This document shows positions 26,998-35,709 of a DNA stretch of 64,000 nucleotides, in pieces. The notes beneath the pieces were generated by a model. The model searched no databases, had not been told where the DNA came from, and was given only the letters and a program-made list of their open reading frames with translations. The translations under genes and the position numbers were made by a program. The number at the start of each line of letters is the position of its first letter. The stretch's first letter is position 1. Source of the DNA: Trinickia dinghuensis (GTDB lineage: Bacteria; Pseudomonadota; Gammaproteobacteria; Burkholderiales; Burkholderiaceae); NCBI RefSeq assembly GCF_003367175.1, contig NZ_QRGA01000010.1:1-64000 (forward strand), in the 5' to 3' direction.

Positions 26998-28137
26998 TCA
27001 GCGGGCGCCCTGCCCCATCTTGCGCTCGATCCTGCGCGCCACGTAGGAAATCAACGAGCCGATCGCCAGATAAGCGGCGAACAGAAAGCAATACACCTCG
27101 TATTGATGCGCGCTGTATTGCGGGTTCGACAAAATGAGCTGGCCCGACTTGAGAAAATCGGTCAGGCCGATGATGAACAGTGCCGGCACGTTGTTGAACA
27201 GATCGAGTACGTTGCCGACGAGCGCGGGAATCACAGCCTTCAACGCCTGCGGAAGAACGACGATGAAACACTCGTCGCGCTTGCTGAAGCCCAACGACTG
27301 CGCGGCCTCCACCTGCCCCTTCGCCACGCCCTGGATGCCGCCTCGCACATATTCGGCGGCGTAGGCCGCGTAGAAAAATACGAAGCCCGCCACGCCTCTA
27401 GCGAGGTCGGAAATGTACGCCTGGGGAGGAAAGACGAGCGGAACGATGATCCAGAGCCAATAGACGATGCAGATCAACGGCACGGATCGCACCAGTTCGA
27501 TGTAGCCCGCGCAAGCCAAGCGCAGGCTCGCAAAACGGCTATTGCGGCCGAACGCGAGTGCAATGCCGAGCGGCAGGCTCAAAAGCGTGGCGATCGCGGT
27601 CACCAAAACGCTCACGAGCAGGCCGCCCCAATGATCGACACCGGCAGGCGCGAGCAGCGCGCAGATCGCACCCAGTCCAATTGCCCATAAGACGCCGATG
27701 CCGCGCCCAAGTTGCGGCCAGTGCACCGTGGCCGCACGCGCCGCAAGGAAGATCGCACCGTAGCCGGCCGTGCCGGCAATCCAATGCATATGCACACCGA
27801 AAGCGACGGCGGACAAGATGGCGAGCGCGGCAGCAATCACCGCCGAGCCGCGCCAGCGACGAGACGTCAGGACAACGCCCAGCGTAATGCCGACCAACGC
27901 GCAGAGCACGCCGCACGCAAGCAGCGCGCGCCACATTTGATCGTGCGGAAACGTGCCGACGAGCAGCACCGTCAGGTTATCGAACACCACCGACCACTGC
28001 GCGACCGTGAACACCCAGCGCGCAGCGAGATACGCCACATAGGCCGTGAACGGAATCGACACCAGTGAAAGCAAAGCGCTGGCAGGCGTGGCAAACAGGT
28101 TGTAACGCGTCCAGCGGCCGATCGTCGTCGCCATCAT
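26998..28137 (-). CDS. aapM: Amino-acid ABC transporter permease, AapM type
   Basis: Inner-membrane protein of 379 residues. The C-terminal half has the HisM/GlnP permease fold and the coupling motif QVEAAQSLGFSKRDECFIVVLPQAL. The long N-terminal part with extra hydrophobic segments is typical of AapM of general L-amino-acid transporters. The ATG at 28137 overlaps the aapQ stop by four bases; a second ATG follows directly and is slightly better spaced from GGGAG. A much longer frame upstream is antisense-like noise inside aapQ. Confidence 0.9.
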   Translation of the reverse strand: MMATTIGRWTRYNLFATPASALLSLVSIPFTAYVAYLAARWVFTVAQWSVVFDNLTVLLVGTFPHDQMWRALLACGVLCALVGITLGVVLTSRRWRGSAVIAAALAILSAVAFGVHMHWIAGTAGYGAIFLAARAATVHWPQLGRGIGVLWAIGLGAICALLAPAGVDHWGGLLVSVLVTAIATLLSLPLGIALAFGRNSRFASLRLACAGYIELVRSVPLICIVYWLWIIVPLVFPPQAYISDLARGVAGFVFFYAAYAAEYVRGGIQGVAKGQVEAAQSLGFSKRDECFIVVLPQALKAVIPALVGNVLDLFNNVPALFIIGLTDFLKSGQLILSNPQYSAHQYEVYCFLFAAYLAIGSLISYVARRIERKMGQGAR

Positions 28138-29420
28138 CGTGCTCCCTTCTTGACCACGCGCCGGTTGTACAGATTCATGAGCGCGCTGATCGATACGCTG
28201 ATCGCCAGATAGACGGCCATGACGATGAGGATGCCTTCGAGCGACCGCCCGCTCTGGTTCGCCACTGTTCCGTAGACATTGAACAGATCGGGAAACCCGA
28301 TCGCGATCGCGAACGACGTGCTCTTCGTCAAGCTGATGTACTGGTTGCCGAGCGAGGGCAGCATCACGCGCAACGCTTGCGGCAGCACGATGACCCACAG
28401 CGACTCCCTTCCGCCGAGCCCCAAGGCCGATGCCGCTTCCCACTGGCCTTTGTCGATCGCCTCCACCGCGCCGCGCACGATTTCGGCGATATAGGCGGCG
28501 GTATTCACGCTCAAGGCGGCGATGAGGCTCGCCATCTCGGGAGAACATCCGATGCCGCCCGACACGGAGAACAGGCTTGCCTGCGGATAGTCCAGCGAGA
28601 ACGGCCGCCCGCCGACGAAGCATCCGGCGACGAGGAGCAGCGCGCTCACGGCGAATGCCCCGCGGCGCAGCTTGCGGGCACCCGGCACACAACCGGCCGC
28701 GGCCAGAAGGAGCGCCGCTGCGGCAAACACCATGAACGTTGTCGTGCCGGGCGTCGCAACGAGCCATGGAACAAAGACGCCCTGCCGGCTGGCGATGAGC
28801 GCACCGTGCAGCAGCGAGCCCTGCGAGAGGCTCGGCAGTTGCAGCACCACAGCGAAGTACCAGAAGAGGATCTGAATCAGCAGCGGCGTATTGCGAACGA
28901 GTTCGATGAATCCCCAGGCCCAGTTTTTAGCGACCCAATTCTTCGACATCCGTGTCACGCCGATCAGCACGCCCAGCACGGTCGACAGCACGATCGATAT
29001 CACCGCCACGACCAGCGTGTTGTAAAGGCCGGTGACCAGTGCCTGGGCATTGGTCATTTGGGCGTTGAACGACGACAGCGTGAAGCCGTTTGCGCCGTGT
29101 GCGAAGGTGAATCCCTCGCTGATGTCGAATCCGGCCTGCTGACGCAGGAAATCCAGACTGAAGCCGATGCCGTGCCGGCGCAGCCCTTCCCACACCAGGC
29201 CCAGCAATGCGCCGAACACGGCAACGATTGCACCGAATATCAGCGTCTGCACGAGTGCCGCGCGCAAACGCGCCAAGCGCCGGCGCGAGAGCCGCGGCGG
29301 CCGGGCCGACGGCGGAAACGATCCAAACTGCGCGTCCTGATGTCCGGACAGATTCAAATGCCTCACCGCATGCTCTCCACTGTCGTCAGATTGCCGGCGC
29401 CGATCAGGCGAATAGGTCAT
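28134..29420 (-). CDS. aapQ: Amino-acid ABC transporter permease, AapQ type
   Basis: Inner-membrane protein of 428 residues with the AapQ layout: a first membrane segment near residue 60, a large region between permease segments, and the coupling motif QWEAASALGLGGRESLWVIVLPQAL near the C-terminus. It forms a heterodimeric channel with AapM. GGAG lies six bases before the ATG. It follows aapJ by 60 bases. Confidence 0.9.
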   Translation of the reverse strand: MTYSPDRRRQSDDSGEHAVRHLNLSGHQDAQFGSFPPSARPPRLSRRRLARLRAALVQTLIFGAIVAVFGALLGLVWEGLRRHGIGFSLDFLRQQAGFDISEGFTFAHGANGFTLSSFNAQMTNAQALVTGLYNTLVVAVISIVLSTVLGVLIGVTRMSKNWVAKNWAWGFIELVRNTPLLIQILFWYFAVVLQLPSLSQGSLLHGALIASRQGVFVPWLVATPGTTTFMVFAAAALLLAAAGCVPGARKLRRGAFAVSALLLVAGCFVGGRPFSLDYPQASLFSVSGGIGCSPEMASLIAALSVNTAAYIAEIVRGAVEAIDKGQWEAASALGLGGRESLWVIVLPQALRVMLPSLGNQYISLTKSTSFAIAIGFPDLFNVYGTVANQSGRSLEGILIVMAVYLAISVSISALMNLYNRRVVKKGAR

Positions 29421-29480
29421 GGTCGACTCCGCGGCCCGCCGCGCCGGCCTGCCTTGCGAGCAGCCGGCGCGGGATCCGTT

Positions 29481-30536
29481 TTAGTACCAAGGCGGCGAGT
29501 AGATGAGCCCGCCCTTGTCCCACAAGGCATTCAACGACCCTTCGCGTCCGATCGCGTAGGCGGTCTTCGGGCCGAGATTTCTATCGTAGATCTCCCCGTA
29601 ATTGCCGACCGACGCAATCACCTTCTGCACGAAATCAGGCCGAATGCCCAAGTCCTGCCCGAACGTACCCGTGACCCCGAGGAACTTCGAGATGTACGGG
29701 TTGGACGTTTTCAGGAACGTGGGCAGATTCTTCGACGTGATCCCGTCTTCTTCCGCTTCGAAGGTCGCATAGATCACCCAGCGCAACGCGGCGTTCCAGC
29801 GCGGATCGTCTTGCGAGGTAAATCCGGCCAGCGGCGATTTGTCTAGCGTTTCGGGCAGGATCGTGAGTGCCGCCGGATCGGGCGCGTTGCCCTTCCAACC
29901 GGCCAGCGCGGATTTGTCGGTGCTCATGACGTCGCACCGTCCCGAGTTCAATGCGGCGAACAGCTTGTCCGTGTCCTGATAGGTGAGCACCTTGGTCGAC
30001 GGCTTCCAGTTGTGTGCCTTGATGTAGTTGGCCCACATCACTTCCGTGCCCGATCCCTGCGTGGTGCAGATCGTCGCGCCGTTCAGATCGCTTGCGTGCT
30101 TGGCCTTGAGCGACGATTTGACGAGCATGCCCGTGCCGTCGTAGAAAGTGACCGGGAGAAAGGTCACGCCCACCGCCGATTCGCGCGTCGTCGTCACCGT
30201 CGAATGGGCGAATACGACGTCCACCTGGCCGGTGCGCAGCGCATTGAAGCGGCTCTTGTCGGTCACGATGACGAACTTGACCTTCTCGGGATCCCCCACC
30301 ACGGCGGCGGCGACCGCCCGGCACAGATCGACGTCCATGCCCTCCATCTTCCCCGTCTTCGGATTGAGATAACCGAAGCCCGGCGTCGTGTTGTCCGTCC
30401 CGCACAGCAGCGTGCCGCGCTGCTTGACCGTGTCGAGATGTCCTTCGGCGTGAGCGGCGCCCATGCCCATGACGAGCAAGCCGCAGCTCAGCGACAAGGC
30501 TGTGAGCAACCGACTCGAAGAAAAGCTAAGTTTCAT
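29481..30536 (-). CDS. aapJ: Amino-acid ABC transporter substrate-binding protein, AapJ type
   Basis: Exported binding protein of 351 residues with a signal peptide ending GMGAAHAEG and a type II (SBP family 3) fold: VKQRGTLLCGTDNTTPGFG, GMDVDLCRAVAAAVVG, FNALRTGQVDVVFAHSTVT. The length and the C-terminal GSLNALWDKGGLIYSPPW match AapJ/BztA general amino-acid binding proteins. AGGAG lies seven bases before this ATG, which sets the start at 30536 rather than further upstream. It is first in aapJQMP-asparaginase, so acidic amino acids and their amides are likely cargo. Confidence 0.9.
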   Translation of the reverse strand: MKLSFSSSRLLTALSLSCGLLVMGMGAAHAEGHLDTVKQRGTLLCGTDNTTPGFGYLNPKTGKMEGMDVDLCRAVAAAVVGDPEKVKFVIVTDKSRFNALRTGQVDVVFAHSTVTTTRESAVGVTFLPVTFYDGTGMLVKSSLKAKHASDLNGATICTTQGSGTEVMWANYIKAHNWKPSTKVLTYQDTDKLFAALNSGRCDVMSTDKSALAGWKGNAPDPAALTILPETLDKSPLAGFTSQDDPRWNAALRWVIYATFEAEEDGITSKNLPTFLKTSNPYISKFLGVTGTFGQDLGIRPDFVQKVIASVGNYGEIYDRNLGPKTAYAIGREGSLNALWDKGGLIYSPPWY

Positions 30537-30939
30537 ACGTGGTCTCCTGCCCGGAGAGCTATCGTCTCTACGCCTGGTCCGGGCACGGTCGGCGCGACGC
30601 ATTCCAATTTGCTTAGCACTGCTAACTTGCCGGCGGTCTGCGCTTGCACATCGCCATCTCCGACTCTCCCGACCATTGCGCACTCGACTGCCGCGCTCGA
30701 ACCTTGATGGAGGATCTCGATGACTGAATTTTATGTTTCGATTAGATTCCTAAAATCGGTGCTTTCCCTACCATTTTTTGGAACTATATCGAAGCGCGAA
30801 AGAAAAGCGGGAACGCCACGCGCTCTAGACCCACGATATGGCGAACCCAATAGAAAAAAAAGACGACACGCTCTTACATCAATCGAAAGTTATCCTTACT
30901 CATCGATGTCGCCGCGCCCCACCGGTCCACGGGTGCGAC
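30537..30939. other. Intergenic region upstream of aapJ, no gene
   Basis: This 403-bp spacer lies between the aapJ start and the end of the SHMT-like gene. It is AT-rich around 30720-30800 and holds TTTTTGGAACTAT at 30775-30787, identical to a site in the iclR promoter. The aapJ promoter should be here, but no clear -35/-10 pair can be assigned. No coding frame shows recognisable protein features. Confidence 0.6.
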
Positions 30940-32256
30940 TCAACGCAGGTAATGCAGTTCGGAAAACCGCCGGCGATACTCGCTCACGGCCGGCGCGACA
31001 TCCTCGGGCGCCTGTCGGCGCAGCAAGACATCGGCGATGAAAGCCGCCAGTTGCGGCATGTCGCCCGCGGTCATTCCCCACCGCGCAAGTTCCGGCGTGC
31101 CGAGCCGCAGCCCGTTGACGTCCCCCTCGATCTCCGGGAGCGGCAAACCGATGCCGCACGCAAGAATGTTGGCTCGCCGCAGAAGTTTGGCCATGGCATG
31201 GCCTCCTCCGAATCGATGGGCTTCGATCGCGAGTTGATGCGACGTCGTCGCGCCGCGGTCCCGGGCGAACACAGGCAAGCCCTGATCGACGAGCGCGCCG
31301 GCAAGCGCCTGGGCCGTCCTGACCATCTCCGCCGCATAGGCCTCACCGAACGCTTGCCAATCGAGCATCGTCATGGCGATCGACGCCGATTTCGACGCGT
31401 CGAAGTTGGCCGTCATGCCCGGATAGGCAATGGCGTCGAGCTTTTGGGCCATCCGCGCGTCGTTGGTCACGATCAATCCGCCGGGGGCGCCCGCCAGGCT
31501 CTTGTACGTGCTCATCGTCATCAGATGCGCGCCCTCCTCCAACGGCTGCTGCCACGCGCGGCCGGCGATCAGCCCGCACAGGTGCGCCGCGTCGTAAAGC
31601 ACGATCGCGCCGATCTCGTCGGCAATCGCTCGAACCTCCCGGATGGGATGCGCAAACAGGTTCAGGCTCTGGCCCAGCGTGATGACCTTGGGACGCAGCC
31701 GCAGCGCGTCCTCGCGCAACGCATCCAGATCGACGGTATAGCCGTGACCGTCGAACGCCATGAGGTACGGCTTGACCCCGTACATCCCGGCGGCGCCGTT
31801 CGCGTGATGGCTGAAGTGGCCGCCCACCGTGGCGGACGGCACGAACACGGTGTCCCCCGGTTTCGCCGCCGCCATGTAGGCGTAGAGATTCGCGAGGGCG
31901 CCGGATGCTACGCGTATTTCCGCGTAGCGCGCGTCGAATACTTGGGCGACCAATTCAGCAGCCAGCACCTCGATCTTCTCGACGCCCTCCAAGCCCATTT
32001 CGTACTTGTCGCCCGGATAGCCGAGCGACGGCCGCGAGCCGACGCCCGCGGCCAGCAGTGCCTCGGCCTTGGGGTTGATGGCGTTGGTGGCCGGATTGAG
32101 GTTGAAGCAGTCGCGCTCGTGAATGACACGGTTTTCTTCGACGAACGCCAGCAAGTCTCTCTCGTTCTGCTCGGGCGTTTGCGCGGCAAAGCGTTTTGCC
32201 AGCGCCTGAACATAGTTTTCCGATTCCGGCGGGACCCAAGTACGCGCTTCCAACAT
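30940..32256 (-). CDS. Serine hydroxymethyltransferase-like PLP enzyme
   Basis: Protein of 438 residues related to SHMT (fold type I, PLP). It has GYPGDKYEMGLEGVEKIE in place of the SHMT substrate loop, Asp222 in YDAAHLCGLIAG and the Schiff-base Lys252 in STYKSLAGAPGGLI. Canonical SHMT has His immediately before this lysine (THK), whereas here it is Tyr251. SHMT-like relatives include alpha-methylserine hydroxymethyltransferase and aldolases. AAGGA lies seven bases before the ATG. It is divergent from the LysR gene at 32411 and is unlikely to be the housekeeping glyA. Confidence 0.8.
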   Translation of the reverse strand: MLEARTWVPPESENYVQALAKRFAAQTPEQNERDLLAFVEENRVIHERDCFNLNPATNAINPKAEALLAAGVGSRPSLGYPGDKYEMGLEGVEKIEVLAAELVAQVFDARYAEIRVASGALANLYAYMAAAKPGDTVFVPSATVGGHFSHHANGAAGMYGVKPYLMAFDGHGYTVDLDALREDALRLRPKVITLGQSLNLFAHPIREVRAIADEIGAIVLYDAAHLCGLIAGRAWQQPLEEGAHLMTMSTYKSLAGAPGGLIVTNDARMAQKLDAIAYPGMTANFDASKSASIAMTMLDWQAFGEAYAAEMVRTAQALAGALVDQGLPVFARDRGATTSHQLAIEAHRFGGGHAMAKLLRRANILACGIGLPLPEIEGDVNGLRLGTPELARWGMTAGDMPQLAAFIADVLLRRQAPEDVAPAVSEYRRRFSELHYLR

Positions 32257-32410
32257 GGCGAATTCCTTCTTGATCGGGCCGCACCGGCCCGTTGGTTGAC
32301 TGGCGTTGACCAGCTTTCGATCAATCGTAGGAGGCCGATATGCTTATGTATATTTATGTTTTTTGACGATATACGTTAGCCGTTCTGTTCAATTGCAAAG
32401 GGGTGATGCG

Positions 32411-33313
32411 ATGGATGTCGGACGTTTGCAAGCGCTGCGCGAACTCGCGCGCTGCGGCACGATAGCGGCCGCCGCCGACGCGCTGTTCCTGACGCCTTCG
32501 GCCGTTTCGCAACAGATCGCGCAGCTCCAGGACGAGGCCGGCGTCAAACTGACCGAGCGCGTCGGCCGCGGCGTGCGGCTGACGCCTGCCGGCCAAGCGC
32601 TCGTGGCGCACGCCGAGCGCATCATGGTCGTACTGGACGAGGCGCGTTCGGAAATGGCGCAGCTGCGGCAGGAAATCGCCGGCGAGTTGCGCGTGGCCGC
32701 GTTTCCTTCGGTCGCGTCGGCCGTGCTGCCCGAGACCGTGAAAGCACTGCAGCAGGCGTTTCCGCGTTTGGAAGTCGTGCTCGAAGAAATGGAGCCCGTC
32801 GACGGACTCGCGGCACTGCGGTCCTGGCGGACGGACATTGCGTTGATCGACGATCTGTCGATCGTGCTGGGTGAAAACAACGAGAGCGTCGGGCTCGTGC
32901 CGCTGGCCGAGGACGTGCTGCATGTCGTTCTCGCCGCCGGCCACGCGTTGAGCCGAAAAGCCTCGTTGAGCGTGGCCGATCTCAAACACGAAACGTGGGC
33001 GATCGATTCGACGTCGAGTGTATTCGGCGATTTCATCGCCAGCTTGTGCCGCCGCGCCGGGTACGAGCCGCGCACCAACGCCAAGTGCCGCGGATTCGAG
33101 ATGGTGGGCGCCATGGTGGCCTCCGGCTGTTCGGTGTCCATCGTTCCGGGACTCCGGCAAACACGTCCGCTCGCCGGCATCGCATGGGTCAAGCTGAGAC
33201 CGGAGGTGCGCCGCAAGATCTACGTCGCCTTCCGCCGCGGCGAGCGCAAGCACCCGGCCGTCAACGCATTCGTCGAGGAAGTCGTCCGGACGGCATCGCG
33301 GCTCCTGGGCTGA
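32411..33313 (+). CDS. LysR-family regulator, divergent from SHMT-like gene
   Basis: Protein of 300 residues with the LysR helix-turn-helix (LQALRELARCGTIAAAADALFLTPSAVSQQIAQL, about 5-38) and effector domain from about residue 90 (GELRVAAFPSVASAVLPE). AGGGG lies seven bases before the ATG at 32411. The 154-bp divergent spacer to the SHMT-like gene is AT-rich (32340-32385), a normal place for a LysR site. The SHMT-like gene is therefore the likely target. Confidence 0.88.
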   Translation: MDVGRLQALRELARCGTIAAAADALFLTPSAVSQQIAQLQDEAGVKLTERVGRGVRLTPAGQALVAHAERIMVVLDEARSEMAQLRQEIAGELRVAAFPSVASAVLPETVKALQQAFPRLEVVLEEMEPVDGLAALRSWRTDIALIDDLSIVLGENNESVGLVPLAEDVLHVVLAAGHALSRKASLSVADLKHETWAIDSTSSVFGDFIASLCRRAGYEPRTNAKCRGFEMVGAMVASGCSVSIVPGLRQTRPLAGIAWVKLRPEVRRKIYVAFRRGERKHPAVNAFVEEVVRTASRLLG

Positions 33314-33348
33314 CCGCCGCGCGCAGCGTCAAGCGACGATCATTGGCG

Positions 33349-34536
33349 TCAATCGACGTCGGCCGCCGCGTCCGACGTGCCGTCCCCTACTCCATCCGTC
33401 AGTCCGTGCCTGACGACTTCGGCGAGTCGATCGACATCTTCCGGCGTGTTGAACATGCCGAAGGAAACACGGATGCCGCCGCGCTCGGGCGACACGCGAA
33501 CCCGATGACGCTCGAAATGGTCCGCCCATTTTTGAACCGGAACCTTGAGCACGTAGATATGCGCGCGCTGGCCGCGCTCGCGCGGGCCGATGAGTGCGAT
33601 ACCGAGTTCGTCGAGGTGGGCGATCAAGCGGTCGCCTAGCGCCGTTACATGCTTCAGGATTTCCGGCACGCCAATGCCTTCGATCAGGTCGATCGAAGCC
33701 GACAAGGCGTGCAGATCCGGCAAATTGAGGTTGCCGTATTCGAAACGGCCCGCGTCCGCGCGCAGTTCAAGATCGTCGGGGCGTGCAATGTAATCGGCCG
33801 GCGGGCGAGCCACACTGGACATGCCCACATAAGCGGGCTGCAATGCGTCCAATCCTTCCTTGACGTACAGAATGCCCAGCCCCTGCGGGACCAGCAGCCC
33901 CTTATGCGTCCCCGCGGCCAGCACCGAAATGCCGAGCGCCTTTACGTCCACCGGGACCACCCCGACGGACTGCATGGCATCGACCACGAGCAGAATCCCA
34001 CGCTGCTCGCAAAGCCGGCCAATGCCGGCGAGGTCGTGTATTTGGCCGGCATGAAACGTGACGTGCGAAAGCGTGATGACTTTCGTCCGCTCGTCGATGT
34101 ACGGCGCGAAAGTCTGCGCCGTTGCGATTTCGTCGTCGCGGAGCTTGGCAAAGCGCACTTGCACGCCCCTGCGCTTCAGATTGAGCCATGCGTAAGCATT
34201 GTTCGGGTGGTCGCCTTCGATGAGCACGACGTTGTCGCCCGCGTTCAGAGGCACGGCGTTCGCCGCGATGTTCAACCCCTCCGACGTGTTCTTCGTGAAG
34301 GCGATTTCATTCGGCGACGCATTGAAGAATCGCGCCACTTGCCGGCGCACGTCTTCGGCTCGGCTCAGCCAAACTGGCTTGGGGCCGGCCAATTCGTACC
34401 CTTGCGTGTAAAACGCCTCGAGCGCGGCCCGAACGCTCGTGGCGAGCGGTGTCTGGTGTGCGGAATCCAGATAGAGCAGGCGCTCCATCACGGGAAATTG
34501 GGCACGGACGGCAACGATTCTGTCAGACACGCTCAT
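33349..34536 (-). CDS. Class-V aminotransferase (cysteine desulfurase/epimerase-like)
   Basis: PLP enzyme of 395 residues, fold type I class V: ITLSHVTFHAGQIHDL, Asp186 in LLVVDAMQSVGV and Schiff-base Lys212 in AGTHKGLLVPQGLG. It lacks the flexible loop with catalytic Cys seen in IscS/SufS, so it is closer to isopenicillin-epimerase-like or other class-V lyases than to a true desulfurase. GAGG precedes the ATG by six bases. It is transcribed away from the LysR at 34616, with repeated GGTTCC boxes just upstream. Confidence 0.78.
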   Translation of the reverse strand: MSVSDRIVAVRAQFPVMERLLYLDSAHQTPLATSVRAALEAFYTQGYELAGPKPVWLSRAEDVRRQVARFFNASPNEIAFTKNTSEGLNIAANAVPLNAGDNVVLIEGDHPNNAYAWLNLKRRGVQVRFAKLRDDEIATAQTFAPYIDERTKVITLSHVTFHAGQIHDLAGIGRLCEQRGILLVVDAMQSVGVVPVDVKALGISVLAAGTHKGLLVPQGLGILYVKEGLDALQPAYVGMSSVARPPADYIARPDDLELRADAGRFEYGNLNLPDLHALSASIDLIEGIGVPEILKHVTALGDRLIAHLDELGIALIGPRERGQRAHIYVLKVPVQKWADHFERHRVRVSPERGGIRVSFGMFNTPEDVDRLAEVVRHGLTDGVGDGTSDAAADVD

Positions 34537-34556
34537 GGTGAACCTCGCTCTATGTA

Positions 34557-34608
34557 GGTTCCATTTTTTGACGCTACGGGTTCCATTGTCAAGAACTTTT
34601 TAGAACCC
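34557..34608. promoter_or_regulatory. GGTTCC repeat cluster upstream of class-V aminotransferase gene
   Basis: GGTTCCATT occurs twice as a direct repeat (34557-34565 and 34579-34587). GGGTTC (34578-34583) is also mirrored by GAACCC (34603-34608). The cluster fills the 79-bp gap ahead of the aminotransferase gene and is a candidate operator; the regulator is unknown. Confidence 0.4.
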
Positions 34609-34615
34609 GCTCATG

Positions 34616-35488
34616 CTAGTCATGCCACGGCGGCCCGAAGCGCGTGGCGATCCGCTCCGTGGATTCGAACAGATCGCGCAGCACGGGGCTCGCGCACGTG
34701 GGCTGCACGTACAGGTAGAACGCGACCTCCGGCAAGCGTGGCAAACCGTCGTGCTCGGTCAGCACGCGCATGTTCGCGTCGAGCAGTTCCGTCGTCCGCG
34801 CGGTGATGCCCAGGCCCGCGCTGATCGCGGCTTTGATGCCCGTCAGCGTGCGCGACATGAAGCTCGTGCGCCAGGGGATGCCGTTCGCGTCGAGCTCGGC
34901 GATCGACAGCTTGCGAAAGAGGCTCAGCTCGTCGGCCATCACGAGCGGGACCGGCTCGCCCGGGTTGTACGTGAAATCTTCCGCGCAGATCCAAACCATC
35001 GGCGACGTGCGCAGCATCACGCCGGGAAACGCGTCGTCGTAACGCGTCGAAATCACGAGATCGAGTTCACCGTCGCGCAATGCGTCCATCAGGAACGGGC
35101 TGCGGCCGACATTGATCTCCATTTCCAATTCGGTGGACAGCTTCGACAGGCGCCGCAGCATATTCGGCAGGATCGAATCGGACACGTCGTGCGGCGATCC
35201 GATGCGGACTTTTTCGCCGACGCCGCGCGAATGGGCGAGCTGAACCGCCTGGTCGTTGAGCGCGAGGATCTTGTGCGCATAGGCAAGCAAACGCGAGCCG
35301 TCGGCCGTCATCGACTTCTGCCTGCCCCGCTTCGCGAACAGCACGCAGCCGACTTCCTGCTCGAGCCGCTGCATCTGCTGCGTGATCGCGGACTGGGTGC
35401 GGCCCACCTGTTCGGCCGCCGCCGCGAACGTTTCGCGCTGCGCGATCGCGACGAACGTGCGCAGAAGATCGATATCGAGATTTCTCAT
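34616..35488 (-). CDS. LysR-family regulator of the sulfur amino-acid operon
   Basis: Protein of 290 residues with the LysR DNA-binding domain (IDLLRTFVAIAQRETFAAAAEQVGRTQSAITQQMQRLE, about 5-42) and effector domain from about 90 (EKVRIGSPHDVSDSILPN). It is divergent from the binding-protein gene at 35710, with a perfect 25-bp dyad in the spacer, so it is the likely regulator of the transporter-dioxygenase-rhodanese-lyase operon. The effector is probably cysteine, cystine or a derivative, by inference from that operon. Confidence 0.88.
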   Translation of the reverse strand: MRNLDIDLLRTFVAIAQRETFAAAAEQVGRTQSAITQQMQRLEQEVGCVLFAKRGRQKSMTADGSRLLAYAHKILALNDQAVQLAHSRGVGEKVRIGSPHDVSDSILPNMLRRLSKLSTELEMEINVGRSPFLMDALRDGELDLVISTRYDDAFPGVMLRTSPMVWICAEDFTYNPGEPVPLVMADELSLFRKLSIAELDANGIPWRTSFMSRTLTGIKAAISAGLGITARTTELLDANMRVLTEHDGLPRLPEVAFYLYVQPTCASPVLRDLFESTERIATRFGPPWHD

Positions 35489-35526
35489 TTGGCGGGAGCC
35501 GATCGTTCAATCACACTAATGTTTTC

Positions 35527-35551
35527 GGGCAAACAATTAAATTGTTTGCCC
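35527..35551. promoter_or_regulatory. Perfect 25-bp dyad in divergent promoter
   Basis: Arm GGGCAAACAATT, one central A, then the exact complement of the arm. It lies 38 bp from the LysR start codon and 158 bp from the binding-protein start. There is no T tract, so it is read as an operator rather than a terminator. A similar sequence lies at 42525-42545 upstream of the NADH dehydrogenase gene. Confidence 0.75.
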
Positions 35552-35709
35552 AAATTTTGGCCTATAAGCTTGCCCATACTCAAGCACAACTTATGAAAAC
35601 GGAAGATATACGAGTACGCCGACGCATGGCTGCGGCGCGGGACGGCGCACGTCCGAACGCACATGTCCATGGTCGCGGCACCTTTCACTCTTGGAGGAGA
35701 CACGGCTCT

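Noticed and set aside
28065-29846. 593-codon frame antisense to the aap permeases
   Set aside because: His/Arg-rich shadow of aapQ and aapM on the opposite strand.
33349-34536. Calling the class-V enzyme a true cysteine desulfurase
   Set aside because: The catalytic Cys loop of IscS/SufS was not found and no Fe-S assembly genes are adjacent.
35527-35551. Reading the 25-bp dyad as an intrinsic terminator
   Set aside because: No T tract follows on either strand and it lies in a divergent promoter region, so an operator is more likely.
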